Shown here piece by piece: positions 41,578 through 52,560 of a stretch of 64,000 nucleotides of DNA; the stretch's first letter is position 1, and each line of letters opens with the position of its first letter. The DNA is from Turnera subulata. Lineage: Eukaryota; Streptophyta; Magnoliopsida; Malpighiales; Passifloraceae. Where the stretch lies: assembly GCA_028386065.3 (NCBI GenBank), contig JAKUCV010001844.1:264014-328013 (forward strand), in the 5' to 3' direction. Under the pieces are notes generated by a model. It was not told the DNA's origin. It did not search any database and saw nothing but the letters and a program-made list of their open reading frames with translations. The position numbers and the translations under genes were made by a program.

Positions 41578-42071
41578 TGTAACGTCCCGGCTTGTCGACT
41601 GTCACTACAGACCAACACGGGACCTTTCCAACATGCTTTGTCCTCACTCGCACGTTTTCTGGGAGAACTTCCCAGGAGGTCACCCATCCTAGAATTGCTC
41701 CAAGTCAAGCACGTTTAACTTTGGAGTTTTTCTAGAATGAGCACCGAAAAGGTAGGTGCACCTTGTTGACATAGTTAGTACCCATCAAACCGTTTAAGCC
41801 ATTCTCGATTGTGTAGTCCCATACCTGTACAACCTCGAAATCACTTCATTTTAGCTATTCTTAATTATACAATCCCATACCCGTATAATTATGAAATCAC
41901 CCCAACTGTGCAGCCCCATCCCTACACAGTCTCGGGATCTCTCCTATTCCGGTGTGGATTCGGTTCATTCCTGTGCCCCTCCGTCTAGAAGCCTGCCCGA
42001 AGCCGCTCCTTGTCCATGCTCATCCTGGCACCGACGTACACTTCCCGCCCTCATAGACCCCGGGTGTCACA
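41578..42071 (-). repeat. TRIM LTR 2 (on the minus strand the 5' LTR)
   Basis: 494 bp, about 95 percent like LTR 1 by eye; the 5S-like part is at about 41660-41720. Confidence 0.87.
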
Positions 42072-42076
42072 TTATA
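42072..42076 (+). repeat. TRIM target-site duplication TTATA (right copy)
   Basis: It matches 40865-40869. Confidence 0.85.
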
Positions 42077-43680
42077 TGCAGCAACACTTGTGTGCATCAA
42101 GCCAACAAGTTATCATAAGGTCTCCCCATTTAATTGATTCATGGTCACGAACCTAATAACTCTCATCTTCGGACCGTTGGTTATACAGTATATAATGCTC
42201 CACCACAGTATAGTAAAGATGGTCCTTAAAGAAGGTTGGGAATAGATGTTGGGTATAAAAATCTCCATCAATTACAAAATAATTGAAACCATTGACTCAC
42301 GATTGGAGATTTGTTAATTTGACGATAGAGTTTACCCAACATCAGGGGGAGAAAGTAAGCAGCTGGATCAAGATATTATTGAAATATATTATCAATATAT
42401 AGTTGTTGATCCTCAAACAAATTAGTGTGAACCTGAAGTTCAAAAGATGATTCATTTGCAGGAAAATTGATATGCAAGTGCCAGACACATAAAGTGACCA
42501 AATCTTGTATACCAGCTGCAAATGCTCCTGTTCAAATTAATGTTCCAGAAGAACAAGAATAGTATGCAAATGAATCTAAAGTACGCAAGAAGCGTAGAAT
42601 ATACTCGGTTCCAAAAGAAAACAAAATTCTCGATAGAGAGAAAGGAGCAAAAGAGATAAGATGGCCCCAGTTAGAAAAGATGGCCTCCAGTAGAGGTTCA
42701 TATTAAATGTCCTCCAGAAGAGGTCTTCTGACACAATTGATAAAGTTCCAGAAGTAACACAGGTATCTGAAATAAATGAAAATGATGAGATCTCAATTAC
42801 AGTGTCAGGAATGTGATGGAACCGACGTGAAATAACCGTCGACGGAATATTTGTTTTATTTATAATATAGCGCTAAATAAAATGAGGATCATGAACCTAC
42901 ATCTAGTGGTCAATGTAGGCGTAGAATGATTGGTCAAATTGAGAAACATGATTAAGGCTGTGTTAGACTCGCAAGTGAAGCAAGATATTTTCCGGACCTG
43001 TAGTCCGTACACCAGATGGTGTAGAACCAGTCGATTGAAAAATGGGTATTTGTGCAAAAAGGAAATCATAATAGAGAAATTCAAAGCACGGCTTATCGCA
43101 CAAGGTTTTACCCAAACGACTTGATATTAATTGTGAGGAGATATACTCCCTTGTGGTGGATGCAATTATTTTTGATAAGTCTGGCATAATATGAAAAATT
43201 AAAAACGCATCTAATAGATGCCCTTACAGCCTATATTTCTATGGATCCATATATCATGACATATATAAGAGAATCCCTGAAGGATTCAAGTTGCTTGAAG
43301 CAACTAATTCCCGGGAATATACAAAATTAAGTTAAATTGATGGTTTAAACCAATTTGCGTGTGCATAGTATAAAGTATGTGCATGAATTTATTTTTGCTT
43401 ATGTTGATAATTCATATGTATTTTTGTAATTTAAATATTATTGAAACTCCTGGAGAAGCTTCCAAATGCCGTGCTATGATAAAAAATCTCATAAAGAATT
43501 AGATTGGTCCTGAAGTACCCTATCCAAGTGCAATTTATCTTGCTAGTAACATAAAGCCTGAAGCTTTTGCTATAAATTTATTTGCAAAATATAATTTTGC
43601 TCTAACGTATTTATATTGGAATATAATATATAAATACATATTCTATTATCTTGGTATATGGAATTATTTTAACCTTGTGA
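42077..43680 (+). pseudogene. Copia integrase end and reverse transcriptase remnant
   Basis: Broken frames in order: an integrase-end motif near 42330 (RVYPTSGGE), a linker with IPAANAPVQINVPEE near 42510, then RT from about 42960: VRTPDGVEPV-like region, KARLIAQGFTQTT (43080) and EIYSPVVDAI (43135), followed by heavily decayed palm and thumb. These are the conserved blocks of an Ale-type Copia RT. Dozens of stops and frameshifts. The RT active-site motif is not readable. Confidence 0.78.
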
Positions 43681-43687
43681 GGCCAAG

Positions 43688-44110
43688 GTGCATCTAGTAG
43701 ATTTTGTAGATGTAGGTCTTTTATTTGATCCGCATAAAGCACAGGTAGATACATCAAGTATCATTGTGACCAGAAAACAAAGTATCGTTGTTGCCTTTTC
43801 AAATAATGGAGAAATTGTGTTCATACATGAAGTTAGCCGAGAATGTGCTTGGCTAAGATCGATGATGCAGCATAGTCAAGATTCATATGGATTAGTTAGC
43901 GAGGAAGATGTTCCAATGACGATTTATGAAGATAATGCTAGCTGCATTGCCCAATTGAAGGGAGGATACATCAAGAATCATTCAAGTGACATCTGGCAGG
44001 TTTATTTACAAAATCAGTTGCTACTACAACTTTTGAAGAATTGATGAAGAGGATTGGTTTATGGAGGATTCGAGATATCAAGGGATGCCAAAATCAGGGG
44101 GAGTAGAATA
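43688..44110 (+). pseudogene. Copia RNase H remnant of the Ale-like element
   Basis: A 118-residue frame: HLVDFVDVGLLFDPHKAQVD (first Asp region), SRECAWLRSMMQHSQDSYGL and MTIYEDNASCIAQLKGGYIK with the Glu-Asp-Asn motif, the end of the Copia RNase H. After a deletion the frame ends LLLQLLKN, and the last conserved block (LWRIRDIKGC) is in another frame at about 44060-44095. Nonfunctional. Confidence 0.85.
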
Positions 44111-44224
44111 CGCATTCCACTCTTTTTTCCTTCACCAAGTTTTTGTCCCACTGGGTTTTTCTTGGTAAGGTTTTTAACGAGGCAGTGCTTCCTAAGCGTA
44201 TTCTATCTAAGGTGCAATGACATT

Positions 44225-44234
44225 CAAGGGGGAG
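44225..44234 (+). other. Polypurine tract of the Ale-like Copia element
   Basis: AAGGGGGAG directly before the 3' LTR. Confidence 0.85.
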
Positions 44235-44724
44235 TGTTATAAATAAATTATGGTGAATGTCATTGTTACTATCCAGTAAAACTCATTTTTACCATACCCG
44301 AATTTACCCCCGGTAAATACTTTACCCATACACCAAACTTCTACTTGGAATTATCTCTTTGGCTAATTACCCTCCATAATTCCATTTGTCTTAATCCTAA
44401 TATCATCTTCCTTTACCTAACATCCTTTTGATTTTATCCTTTTAAATTAATCATACTTATTTGTTTTTATCCTCCCATTTCCAACTATAACTACCCCTTC
44501 ATTCCTTCACTTTCATACACTTACAACCCACCATAAACTTCACTCTCTACTCATTCCATACACTTCTCTTCCAATCTCCCTCCATCTAAATTTATTATTC
44601 TCTTCTACATATTATTATCAAAAGTGTATTATTATTACCAAAGTTGTATTATTACCTTGATCAAGTTTGATCAAGTTTGTATTATTCCATCAAATAGTGA
44701 AAATCTTCCCCAATTTTATAACAG
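44235..44724 (+). repeat. 3' LTR of the Ale-like Copia element
   Basis: 490 bp, TGTTATAAATAAATTATGG to TTTTATAACA; collinear with 34847-35335. Confidence 0.92.
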
Positions 44725-44729
44725 AAGTC
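44725..44729 (+). repeat. Target-site duplication GAAGT (right copy)
   Basis: It matches 34842-34846. Confidence 0.92.
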
Positions 44730-45772
44730 TTTTTTTTGGTCGAAAACATAGCGTGTTGATAACATAATTGAAAGAGTACAAATATCCCAATAATACAGCA
44801 TACAAACCAAACCAAGTCTGATAATTTGCAAGGTTATAATAAACAAAACCAACAGGAATTGTCAACCCTGCCAATGACCACAACCATAAAACATAACCAT
44901 TACAACAGAAAATACAGCAGCAATAGAATAACACGGTATACATCATGTGGAACTACGTTGAGATGCAACAACATCCCTATCCCGCAATTCGTCCCGCATC
45001 AAACCTGATCATAAAACAAGAGAGTAAGCACAAAAACTCACCAGCTCATAGAAACCATCCCACTGCATTGTCGGAGGGGGATCGCGGAATTAGCCGAATA
45101 CATTATATGGTACCAGGGTGCAAGAATGCATTTGAATAGGGGGGCGTCTACAGAGTAGAGTGACCGTTCCAGTGCCGAGCACTTTGAATATCCCAAAAGG
45201 AATATTGGAAACCTCATATAAGTCCAATTCCTCCCCCTCCCACAATGTTTTGACATGATTTCAGGAGTGGTGCCCAGAGTGTACAAGAGCAGCAAGATCA
45301 TCCGATAAGCAGTTACATCAGAGCTGCAAAACCCTAGGATTAGCACTTAGGCTAGGACAAAAGGGTTCGAAACAAAGATCCCGTCGAGACGGGTTGAGGA
45401 AATTGTTTCTCGCAAAGCTTGCGACAAAAAATTCATGATAATCTCCCTTCCTCCGAGGTATTATCTGACTCATATACCAGAACTTATTCATTTGGTGCTG
45501 GGAGAGCCGATGCGGGTGTCCTCGGCTCCCCTGGATTCTGCCTGTTAGCAGCCCTTGCTGCTCTTTGTGATGCCTCCTCCAAGTCGAAGGCTTGCACAAG
45601 TTCAGTCATAGTAGGTTGGTACCTCGACCTTGGTTTTCCGGGCCAACCTCTTCCAACTCAGTTTGGATGCCAACGTGTGAATTGGAGAAGCGTCGTGTAG
45701 CTCAGTCACCAGTTCGGTGATAGTGTTCATAATGCTCGTATGGACTCTTCTTGTCGCTTCTTGTATAGGCGA
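44730..45772. other. Unassigned spacer, possible minus-strand exon debris
   Basis: No recognised gene. Short minus-strand frames (45318-45599, and about 45540-45640 reading TELVQAFDLEEASQRAARAA) are helix-like but match no family that I recognise. They lie downstream of the ORF1-type gene and could be the decayed remainder of that transcript. Confidence 0.35.
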
Positions 45773-46768
45773 TTAAATAGTCTCATCATCCAATTTTCTC
45801 TTCTTGCACTGTGTCTCCATGTGGTTCTGAGTTTTACCATCCTCGTTGCGAGCACCAAGGTTTCCTTTAGACAGAAAAGGTAGATCGGTCTCATTCACAT
45901 CCTCCTGCTGTTCCAAAGAGATTTGTTTTATGGCTGGATAGTGCTTTCCGACCATCTCTTTCGCCCTCATCCATGGGCCAAAGCTATCCTCTGCCTCCCT
46001 CTCTATGCCTTCGTCCGGTTGTGGGTTGCGTAGACACCGATTCGTGGGGTGGGTAATGAGCCCACATCGGCAGCATAACTCACCTAGTCTTTCATATTGG
46101 AATTTGATCCAATTCTCCTTCCCATTCAGATCCAGACAGGCTACCCCGGGGAGTAGTGGTTTATCCGTCTCAATTTCAACGTGAGCCCGGATAAAACCCT
46201 TCCAACCTAACATCGCCTCCAGGGAAGGCTCAGAATGATGGAAAACAGGGAATACAGCACGAATTCTAGCTATTTTCTCATGAATCAACAAGCTAGACAG
46301 AATATCATGTAATTGAACCCAGAACATAACTTGGCGAAAACTAACCTGACTGAGTATCATATCCGGGTACCACCCCTTCAAGTAGAAATTCATGTTTGAA
46401 ACAAGCCACGGAGACCCTTTGAGAACTTTCTTCTTGTCCTCTTCCAATTCAAAACCAATGAGAAATACATTGTTTGGTTTTGGTATGAGCCTGAAGTCGC
46501 CCTTAATATACCACACATTCAGCATCTGGCATCGGATTTGACTGATATGTGGCCACCGTTCGCCCAATATCTTGCCGACAACATATGTCCTAGCGACGAT
46601 GGCGCCCAAGCTCTCCTTGGCATCATGAACTCTACCATCAGTATTGGATCCTCCAAGGTCTATGACCCTTCGCGAGGGTTCCGCCATACTAGCGCAGCAG
46701 CAGAAGATAATAAAACCAGATCGGGCTGGTGCTTTTAAAAACAAGCTTGTACAATCTGGATCTCGCAA
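45773..46768 (-). CDS. LINE ORF1-type DUF4283/zinc-knuckle protein, intact
   Basis: An open frame of 331 residues; the likelier start is Met28 (position 46687, MAEPSRR), since residues 1-27 look untypical. Residues about 50-160 form the DUF4283-like domain (ARTYVVGKILGERWPHISQI, VLKGSPWLVSNMNFYLKGW), 160-230 the linking domain (GWKGFIRAHVEIET, KENWIKFQYERLGELC), 232-245 a CCHC knuckle (C232, C235, H240, C245), and the C-terminus has a basic KKRK cluster. This is the architecture of plant LINE ORF1 and of orphan genes derived from it. No endonuclease or RT follows on the minus strand, so it is either a LINE stripped of ORF2 or a retained orphan gene. No stop or frameshift. Confidence 0.8.
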   Translation of the reverse strand: MRDPDCTSLFLKAPARSGFIIFCCCASMAEPSRRVIDLGGSNTDGRVHDAKESLGAIVARTYVVGKILGERWPHISQIRCQMLNVWYIKGDFRLIPKPNNVFLIGFELEEDKKKVLKGSPWLVSNMNFYLKGWYPDMILSQVSFRQVMFWVQLHDILSSLLIHEKIARIRAVFPVFHHSEPSLEAMLGWKGFIRAHVEIETDKPLLPGVACLDLNGKENWIKFQYERLGELCCRCGLITHPTNRCLRNPQPDEGIEREAEDSFGPWMRAKEMVGKHYPAIKQISLEQQEDVNETDLPFLSKGNLGARNEDGKTQNHMETQCKKRKLDDETI

Positions 46769-48239
46769 CCAGATACTAATGACTATACTCTTGACGAGAA
46801 GATGTTTTTAAATTATGTTTGAAGGAAATTTGGGGTTGGGGGTTCAGACCTAAAAGAAGAGAGGAGGTGCGGCGATGAAGTGTACTAGGGACCGATTTGT
46901 GGCCATGGCTAGGGTTGGGAGGATTTCACGCGTTACACGCGCCAAGTATATTTTTTCAATAGTTGATTGTCTAGTATATATAGAAGTCTAGGTTGGTGGC
47001 TGGTGGGTTTCATAATGGCAAATGTTCTTCTGTTTGCGCTAAGTTATGGGCAAGGTTTTCTGGTTTAGACATATGATGGAAGACAGAGAATCGACAGATG
47101 TTGAACTCAAATGTAGGAAACAACAACACTTGCACTGATGTTATGTAGGTTCCCTCTTTGGATCAGGCTCATAAGGCACTCATGCAGCCCTAAACAGTAA
47201 AAGGGAATAAAAAACTAGCAAATGTGTGCAGAGTTTTTTCCTAAACCAGTTGGCTTTAAACATTGTTGATCAAATTTTGTTTCTCTAAAATGTCTTTATC
47301 AAATTGGGTTTTCTATGCTGTATAGGCCCTAAACTCTTTTTCCATGTTTGAATTTGTTATTAGATTGATCAAATAGAAGAAAAACCAAAAGCAGCAGAGC
47401 CAATCCGAAGCAAAGCCAGTAAAAAAAAGAAAAAATAGATTATGATTACCATTCCAATTTTCAATTTCTCTATGATTCAGAAACCAGCCAAGATTTATCT
47501 GAAACCAAAAGGTTAAATGTATATTTGGACCAGTCTATATTTGCTTCCATATTTTTTCCGTCAAATTACCTGCTACATTATATTAGATATATATCTTTTT
47601 GCCATCAATAACCAAAAAACATCTGTTTGTTAAATCAATCACCAAGAGACTAACTGGTGAAGAGTAGTTAGTACCAAAAAGGAGATAAATCGGCCCAATC
47701 ACAATGGTTTTCTCCTATAACTATGAGGAATTTAGAATTCCTGTAGCCTACCCAGTTCCTGTTGAGCTGCTACGTACCCTGAACCTGAAACCATGCCATC
47801 ATTTATTGATATTTTTCTCCTCCATCATGAAACTACTTTTAACTGTTGGCATGAATCCATCCTAAACACTGACAAACAAAATGGAGACTGATAGTCAACT
47901 TTATTAATTGCTGTTAGACAGTGGCTATTCATTGCATTACTTACTAGTTGTACTACAATATCTTCGTTGGGCTAGTTTCTGCAGAATGGAGATACTTTCA
48001 TGTTGATAAATACCTAATTGATTGGACACCACAACTGGTAATTAATTTTTGTTCTGTTAACAAAAGACCATTAGGTTCAGAAAATTCTGGTTCGTCTGTG
48101 TCGTTCCGATATCGTAAAAGTGACAATGAGGAAATTTAGTTTGCCGTTCATTCTCGCAAGATAAACAAGCCTTAAGAATTTTCATATCTGGAAGTAACAG
48201 GGTGTTTTAAGTTGTGCCTCATTGCCCTCTATGGAATAA
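46769..48239. other. Non-coding spacer
   Basis: No supported gene; AT-rich from about 46960 on. ORFs are short and show no motif. Confidence 0.5.
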
Positions 48240-48309
48240 TCAAGCTGTTGTGATGATTTTGCTAGACAACAACAGTCCGATTACATACTCAACACAACAT
48301 GGCATGGAA

Positions 48310-48660
48310 TTCTGGGGATGCATTACTTTTGGGTGGAAATTTTAATGCAATGGTTAAAGCTAAGTAAACATTTGGTGGCAAGACAAATGGCATTTCTAAA
48401 AATTAAAGCCTTATGCACTTATTTTGAGAGCGTGGCCCTCTATGGCCTAGAGGCTACAGAGGACACACACACCCCTTTACTTGGAATAACAGGCATGCAA
48501 ATGGAAACATCCGCAGGAGACTAGATAGGTTCATGGGGAATGAAGAGTAGAGAGGGCTATACAAAAATACTACTATTGACTTCCATTTTTTAATGCTAAT
48601 CATGGAGGAAATCCTTGCTGCCGTTGGCAAAGCATACTTGTGGGACGAGAAATTCTTGTG
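48310..48660 (+). pseudogene. LINE ORF2 endonuclease remnant
   Basis: Read in shifting frames, this segment keeps the second half of a LINE EEP endonuclease: a G-N-F-N-A-M-V-like block at about 48330 (D-F-N in active relatives), FESVALYGLEATE at about 48420, TWNNRHANGNIRRRLDRFMG at about 48480-48540, then a helical region. At least three frameshifts or stops. It is on the opposite strand to the nearby ORF1-type gene, so it is not that gene's ORF2. Confidence 0.72.
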
Positions 48661-48834
48661 AGATAAATACGACAGAGAGTAATTGAAACATCAAATTGAT
48701 GTTTCAAAAGTACCTATGACCGCCTGCATCCCTCTTATAGCATCAGGCAAGTAGAATTAAGTTCCTACAGAAACGAATTCCCCCAGGCAAGCGCCCTTTG
48801 CTACATTTTTGGTAATCTCTTGGAGAATTATTAA

Positions 48835-49290
48835 TTAGCATAAAAAAAGTTCTCTTACAGGATGAGCTTTACCTTGGCGCACAGTGCCCTTTCTCAAGAA
48901 AAACGTGGCACCAGTCCTGACACGATACCTGGAGATGATTTGTGGGTTTGGAAGGAAAACTAATGAGCAATTTGATGGAAAACGATGTTCCTGTGCTGGA
49001 ACTGTGGAAACTGCGAAATTCTTTGTGCAGGTATTGTAACGGCAAAGGTACGGATCCTCAATCAGGAAATTTTTGAATCCTGAAGACATACCAGCTGCAA
49101 AGCCTTCCAATGTAGCTGCCTGTGCCAAAAGCAGATATTCCTTCTCTCGACTATCAAAATCAACTTGGATGGTGCAGTTCTGAAACAGGGCCACCGTTGG
49201 AGCAATTGCATTGGATCACGGAGGACAAATCACACCAGCACCAGCAAGATGCTTCATCCAGAGAGCTTAGCATTAGCAGCAGCGATTCTT
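48835..49290 (-). pseudogene. Hypothetical conserved-looking coding segment
   Basis: A minus-strand frame of about 119 residues (GTG or upstream sense codons at 49194) reading VDFDSREKEYLLLAQAATLE, FLIEDPYLCRYNTCTK and PAQEHRFPSNCSLVFLPNPQ, with five Cys. The frame continues upstream past one TGA (about 49207) as MKHLAGAGVICPP, suggesting one disabled codon. CAAGGTAAAG near 48873 would be an acceptable splice donor, so this may be one exon of a host gene or gene fragment. I cannot name the family. The composition and acidic/Cys pattern look like real protein, not repeat. Confidence 0.45.
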
Positions 49291-49399
49291 CCAGCGAGTC
49301 CCCAAATTTTGAAAAGAGCATGCTTGTGAGGGAACTGCACGCAGCCCATTGGAAGCATCCTCAAGAGCAGCGTAACTCCAGCTTATGAAAGCAGACTAC

Positions 49400-51600
49400 T
49401 GGAAGTTCTAGTTTCTCTAGACAAGACTCATCCCAAAGAAATTGTTGATGAAAGCCACATAATTACGCAGGCATCAGTTTTGGGGTTACGCATGCTGTTG
49501 TGCAAAATTTGTTCTCCTTTTCCTGTCAAACATGGCTTTAATTTTTTTCTAGTATGTAGCATTTTATGAGATTAAACCTAACTTAATGACGTGATAATCG
49601 TGTATGACTAGAATACTATTCCTCACTATCTAGTTAGACAAACCTTAAAGAGAAAGAACTAATCCTCATGAAGACAAGAAATCAGAAATTAGCATAATAG
49701 AATCGTCTGATACATAGTGGAGACTAATTAGTTCCAAATCTTTTGAGTTTACGTAATCAATTGATTAGAAATTTGTAGAGAATAATTAGTTTCAAATCTT
49801 ATGAATTTATGTTACTAATTGATTCAATTAGGCATCACATAATTATGGGTTAATTACTGATTATGATATACAATCCAATATAATCCAGGTGATAATAATA
49901 TCCATTAAAATCGCGCTCACGAAATCATGCTTCTGCTTTTTCATCTTCCCCCATGCAGGATTAGGTTTCAAATTGGTTTAGAACTCAATAATATATCACA
50001 AACAGTAACTCCGATGACTATAATAATTGAAATGAACTATATGTTCAAAAAAAAAAAAAAATGGACTATGAAGAAGTCCAAAGTGCACTATCCTACATCG
50101 TGGGCTTTACTTTGTATATTGCAAAACTGAAACAAGTTCGAAAAAGAAAAGAAAGCAGATGCCAGAATTTTCCCCTTGCTTCCAGACGTCCAAGCAGAAG
50201 TGAGGTGGCAGAGTATTTAGTATTTACTGAACGAATAAGCAACGCAAGGAAAAGAAAAATGAAACGCAAGGAAAGACCCACACGATTGCTGTCTCAATTC
50301 CAGCAATCTCTGATCGTCCATGCCAGAACAAACAATCAAGGCCTCTAAAGCTTCATCTAGTTTGTCCTCCCCATCTAGATAACAACTGCAGAGATCCATT
50401 CATGTACGTAAAGAACACAAGGAGGAAATAGATATGGCATGAGTTCGGAAGAAAAGCTGCTAATCAACGTTTTCATTCTTCCTTGCACCAAGTTAGAGTA
50501 CCGTTTACCAGCTAATGCACCTGAAGACTTGAGACAAAGATAATCAACTACCTAACAAAGCTTCATTTAACTCCAGACTCAGAAGACCACAACTGTGGCA
50601 CAGTTGAAGAAAAAGATAGAAGCTAACAGGAGATGTAAACAAAATGATACTCCTGCTTGAATAGGAAGATCCAAATTTGGTCATTAATAACTACAAAGTC
50701 CATATTATTCTAAGATCCCTAAGATCCAGCCTTCACCCTGCAAGTCATGCCATAAAAGAAGACATTGGAAGCCTACCAGATACCCAAAATTATGCAAGGG
50801 ACCAAAACAACCTCAAATCCCCTAGAATGACAGATGGAAACTTAAGCACAAACAAATAGAATTCCATTACAGTGGCTTTACACGGACCTATTCTTACTGG
50901 ACTTTACAGCTTTAGACTGTGGCATGGATGATAAAAGAGTGCTACGATTAAACCCTACTCCAGTGAAGAGTAATATTACTTCTCATAAATTCTCCACTTG
51001 ACCAAAGGTTTAAGGAAAACAGCATGGAAATATAAACTTCCTAACCTTCTCCCCCACAATGCTTCACAAACTGTCAACTCTAGAACCCAAGATAACAACG
51101 TTCGTTCTAAAATAATCAGGTAGAAGAAAGCATATGGCAAGAGAAGGTTATGTTGGTTCTAAAATAATCCCGTAGAAGAAAGCATATGGCAAGAGAAGGT
51201 TAATACTATCATATAAGGAGTACGTATTCCTAAACTTACAAAAGCTTTGAGTAACTAAGCATCAATCACTAGTAGTAGCAAGTAGAACTGGAATTCCATT
51301 CTTATATGAGAAAGAGATTGGAATAAACCCGCCAAAAGACCAATTCAGTGTGGGAAAAGAACTGTAGACCAAAATCCCAGCTGCAGTACCGAATCACATT
51401 CCAGAAGCAACCAGCAGAACCCTATGCATAACTAGCAAGTAAGTCGGGGAAAACCACAAAATTCACTGAACTTGATTTATAAAGGAGGGATCAACAGAGT
51501 ATATATATGAACAACTTCCTCAATCACAAAAAGAAATCATTAAAGCGCCACATGTATATACAAGACCAAGCTAGAAACAAATCCAAATCAAGATTACTTT
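49400..51600. other. Non-coding spacer downstream of the RING gene
   Basis: No supported gene. It contains a 47-bp direct repeat (51104-51150 and 51156-51202, period 52) with a few differences. A minus-strand stretch at about 50275-50399 (KLDEALEALIVCSGMDDQRL) could be an exon but is too short to support. Confidence 0.45.
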
Positions 51601-51628
51601 GTCTCAGTTCAAATTGCGAACTAATGAT

Positions 51629-52315
51629 TTACCACCAGAGCAGAGCAACGACCACCAAGAAGCCAATAAACAGCAGAAGATTTTTCAACGCAGTATCAGC
51701 CTGCTGCCCTCGACCCCTGGAGTAAGGAAAGCCATGCACATGACCGCCATGAAACGAATGAAACCCTCCTAGAGGAAACCCCGACGTCGTTCCATAAACA
51801 GTAGCGTCCGGGAACCCATGGAACTGGATATTAAGCAAGGACGGGAATAGAGACAAACCCCCAAAGGCAGACAACGTAAACCCACCAAACCTAGCAGTTG
51901 CAGTAGGCACAAAACCCCCCAATCCCCCCATCATACCAAACCCATTCAAATTGGGGAAAGTATTCGTCTCGGGAGGAGGAGCCGTCTCGGGCCTCTGCCC
52001 GGCGGGACGACTAGGGATATCGATCCCTGGGTAGGATTTGGATCGAGGGTCGGTGGGTGTCTTGCCTCTGCCGTAGAGAGGCACCAATTTCTCCTCCTGT
52101 ATTAGGGCCTTACAAACGGGGCACTCGTGGGATTGGGAGTGGTGGTGCAGCCACCTGTACAGGCACGGCCAACAGTACAAGTGGCCGCAAAGCGTCACAA
52201 TCGGATCTTGAGCCAATTCGAAGCATATATTGCACTCGAAATCCCCGGCGTCATTCTGGGTATTGCCGGAATACGACGACGATTCCGCCGATGGATCGCC
52301 AAACCCACCCGACAT
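51629..52315 (-). CDS. RING-type E3 ubiquitin ligase, RMA/RNF5 family
   Basis: An intact 228-residue protein. A C3HC4 RING finger at residues 28-68: C28, C31, C43, H45, C48, C51, C65, C68 (CNICFELAQDPIVTLCGHLY). A short LVPLYGRGK box follows at about 77-85, typical of this family, then a Gly/Phe-rich linker, and a single C-terminal membrane segment at about 209-228 (ALKNLLLFIGFLVVVALLWW). Tail-anchored RMA/RNF5/RNF185-type ligases sit in the ER membrane and ubiquitinate misfolded or membrane proteins together with UBC-type E2 enzymes; that is family knowledge. Length fits the family. The start at 52315 begins MSGGFG and follows an intron acceptor by eight bases. No other host gene is intact nearby. 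Confidence 0.95.
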   Translation of the reverse strand: MSGGFGDPSAESSSYSGNTQNDAGDFECNICFELAQDPIVTLCGHLYCWPCLYRWLHHHSQSHECPVCKALIQEEKLVPLYGRGKTPTDPRSKSYPGIDIPSRPAGQRPETAPPPETNTFPNLNGFGMMGGLGGFVPTATARFGGFTLSAFGGLSLFPSLLNIQFHGFPDATVYGTTSGFPLGGFHSFHGGHVHGFPYSRGRGQQADTALKNLLLFIGFLVVVALLWW

Positions 52316-52322
52316 GTCAAAC

Positions 52323-52490
52323 CTGTAGAGTAGAAGGAATTCATAAGCTAAAAAACAACGATATATTCCTTTAAACGAAATTGCATCAATTGACCTAATC
52401 TAACAACTGATCCATCAAGAGATAGGGATGATTAATTAAGGGGTAGGTGAGATAAAGAACGAAACTTTAACAAGTTAATGAGTGAAATAC
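52323..52490 (-). other. 5'UTR intron of the RING gene
   Basis: On the minus strand a donor TTCCAG|GTATTTC at 52490 and an acceptor TACTCTACAG|GTTTGAC at 52323 enclose 168 bp, AT-rich, ending eight bases before the ATG. Predicted from splice signals only. Exon 1 (about 52491-52560) is CT-rich with a CTCTCTCT run, as usual near plant starts. Confidence 0.65.
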
Positions 52491-52560
52491 CTGGAAAAAA
52501 ACACGGAAAATTGGGGGGTGAGAGAGAGAGTGAAGGATTGATTACTGTGGACGGTGAAGA

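Larger units (their letters stand above)
40870..42071 (-). mobile_element. Cassandra-like TRIM multimer carrying 5S rRNA-like sequence
   Basis: Two full LTRs (40870-41355 and 41578-42071), a shortened LTR between them (41431-41502) and two copies of a 75-bp internal segment (41356-41430, 41503-41577). On the minus strand each internal segment begins TTGGTAGCGGAGCTCC, a primer site. TTATA duplications flank the whole. It encodes no protein. LTRs carrying a 5S-like promoter are the hallmark of Cassandra TRIMs. Confidence 0.9.
34847..44724 (+). mobile_element. Ale/Retrofit-like Copia element with two nested insertions
   Basis: LTRs at 34847-35335 and 44235-44724, a leader with a TATCAGCACGAG primer site, decayed integrase, RT and RNase H, a GGGGGAG polypurine tract and GAAGT duplications. 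It hosts a truncated Ty3 element (35764-39799) and a TRIM (40870-42071). Host sequence without these is about 4.6 kb. The pol motifs and primer type fit the Ale/Retrofit lineage. Confidence 0.9.

Noticed and set aside
50217..50399. Possible minus-strand exon (KLDEALEALIVCSGMDDQRL)
   Set aside because: Too short, no family recognised, no supporting second exon found.
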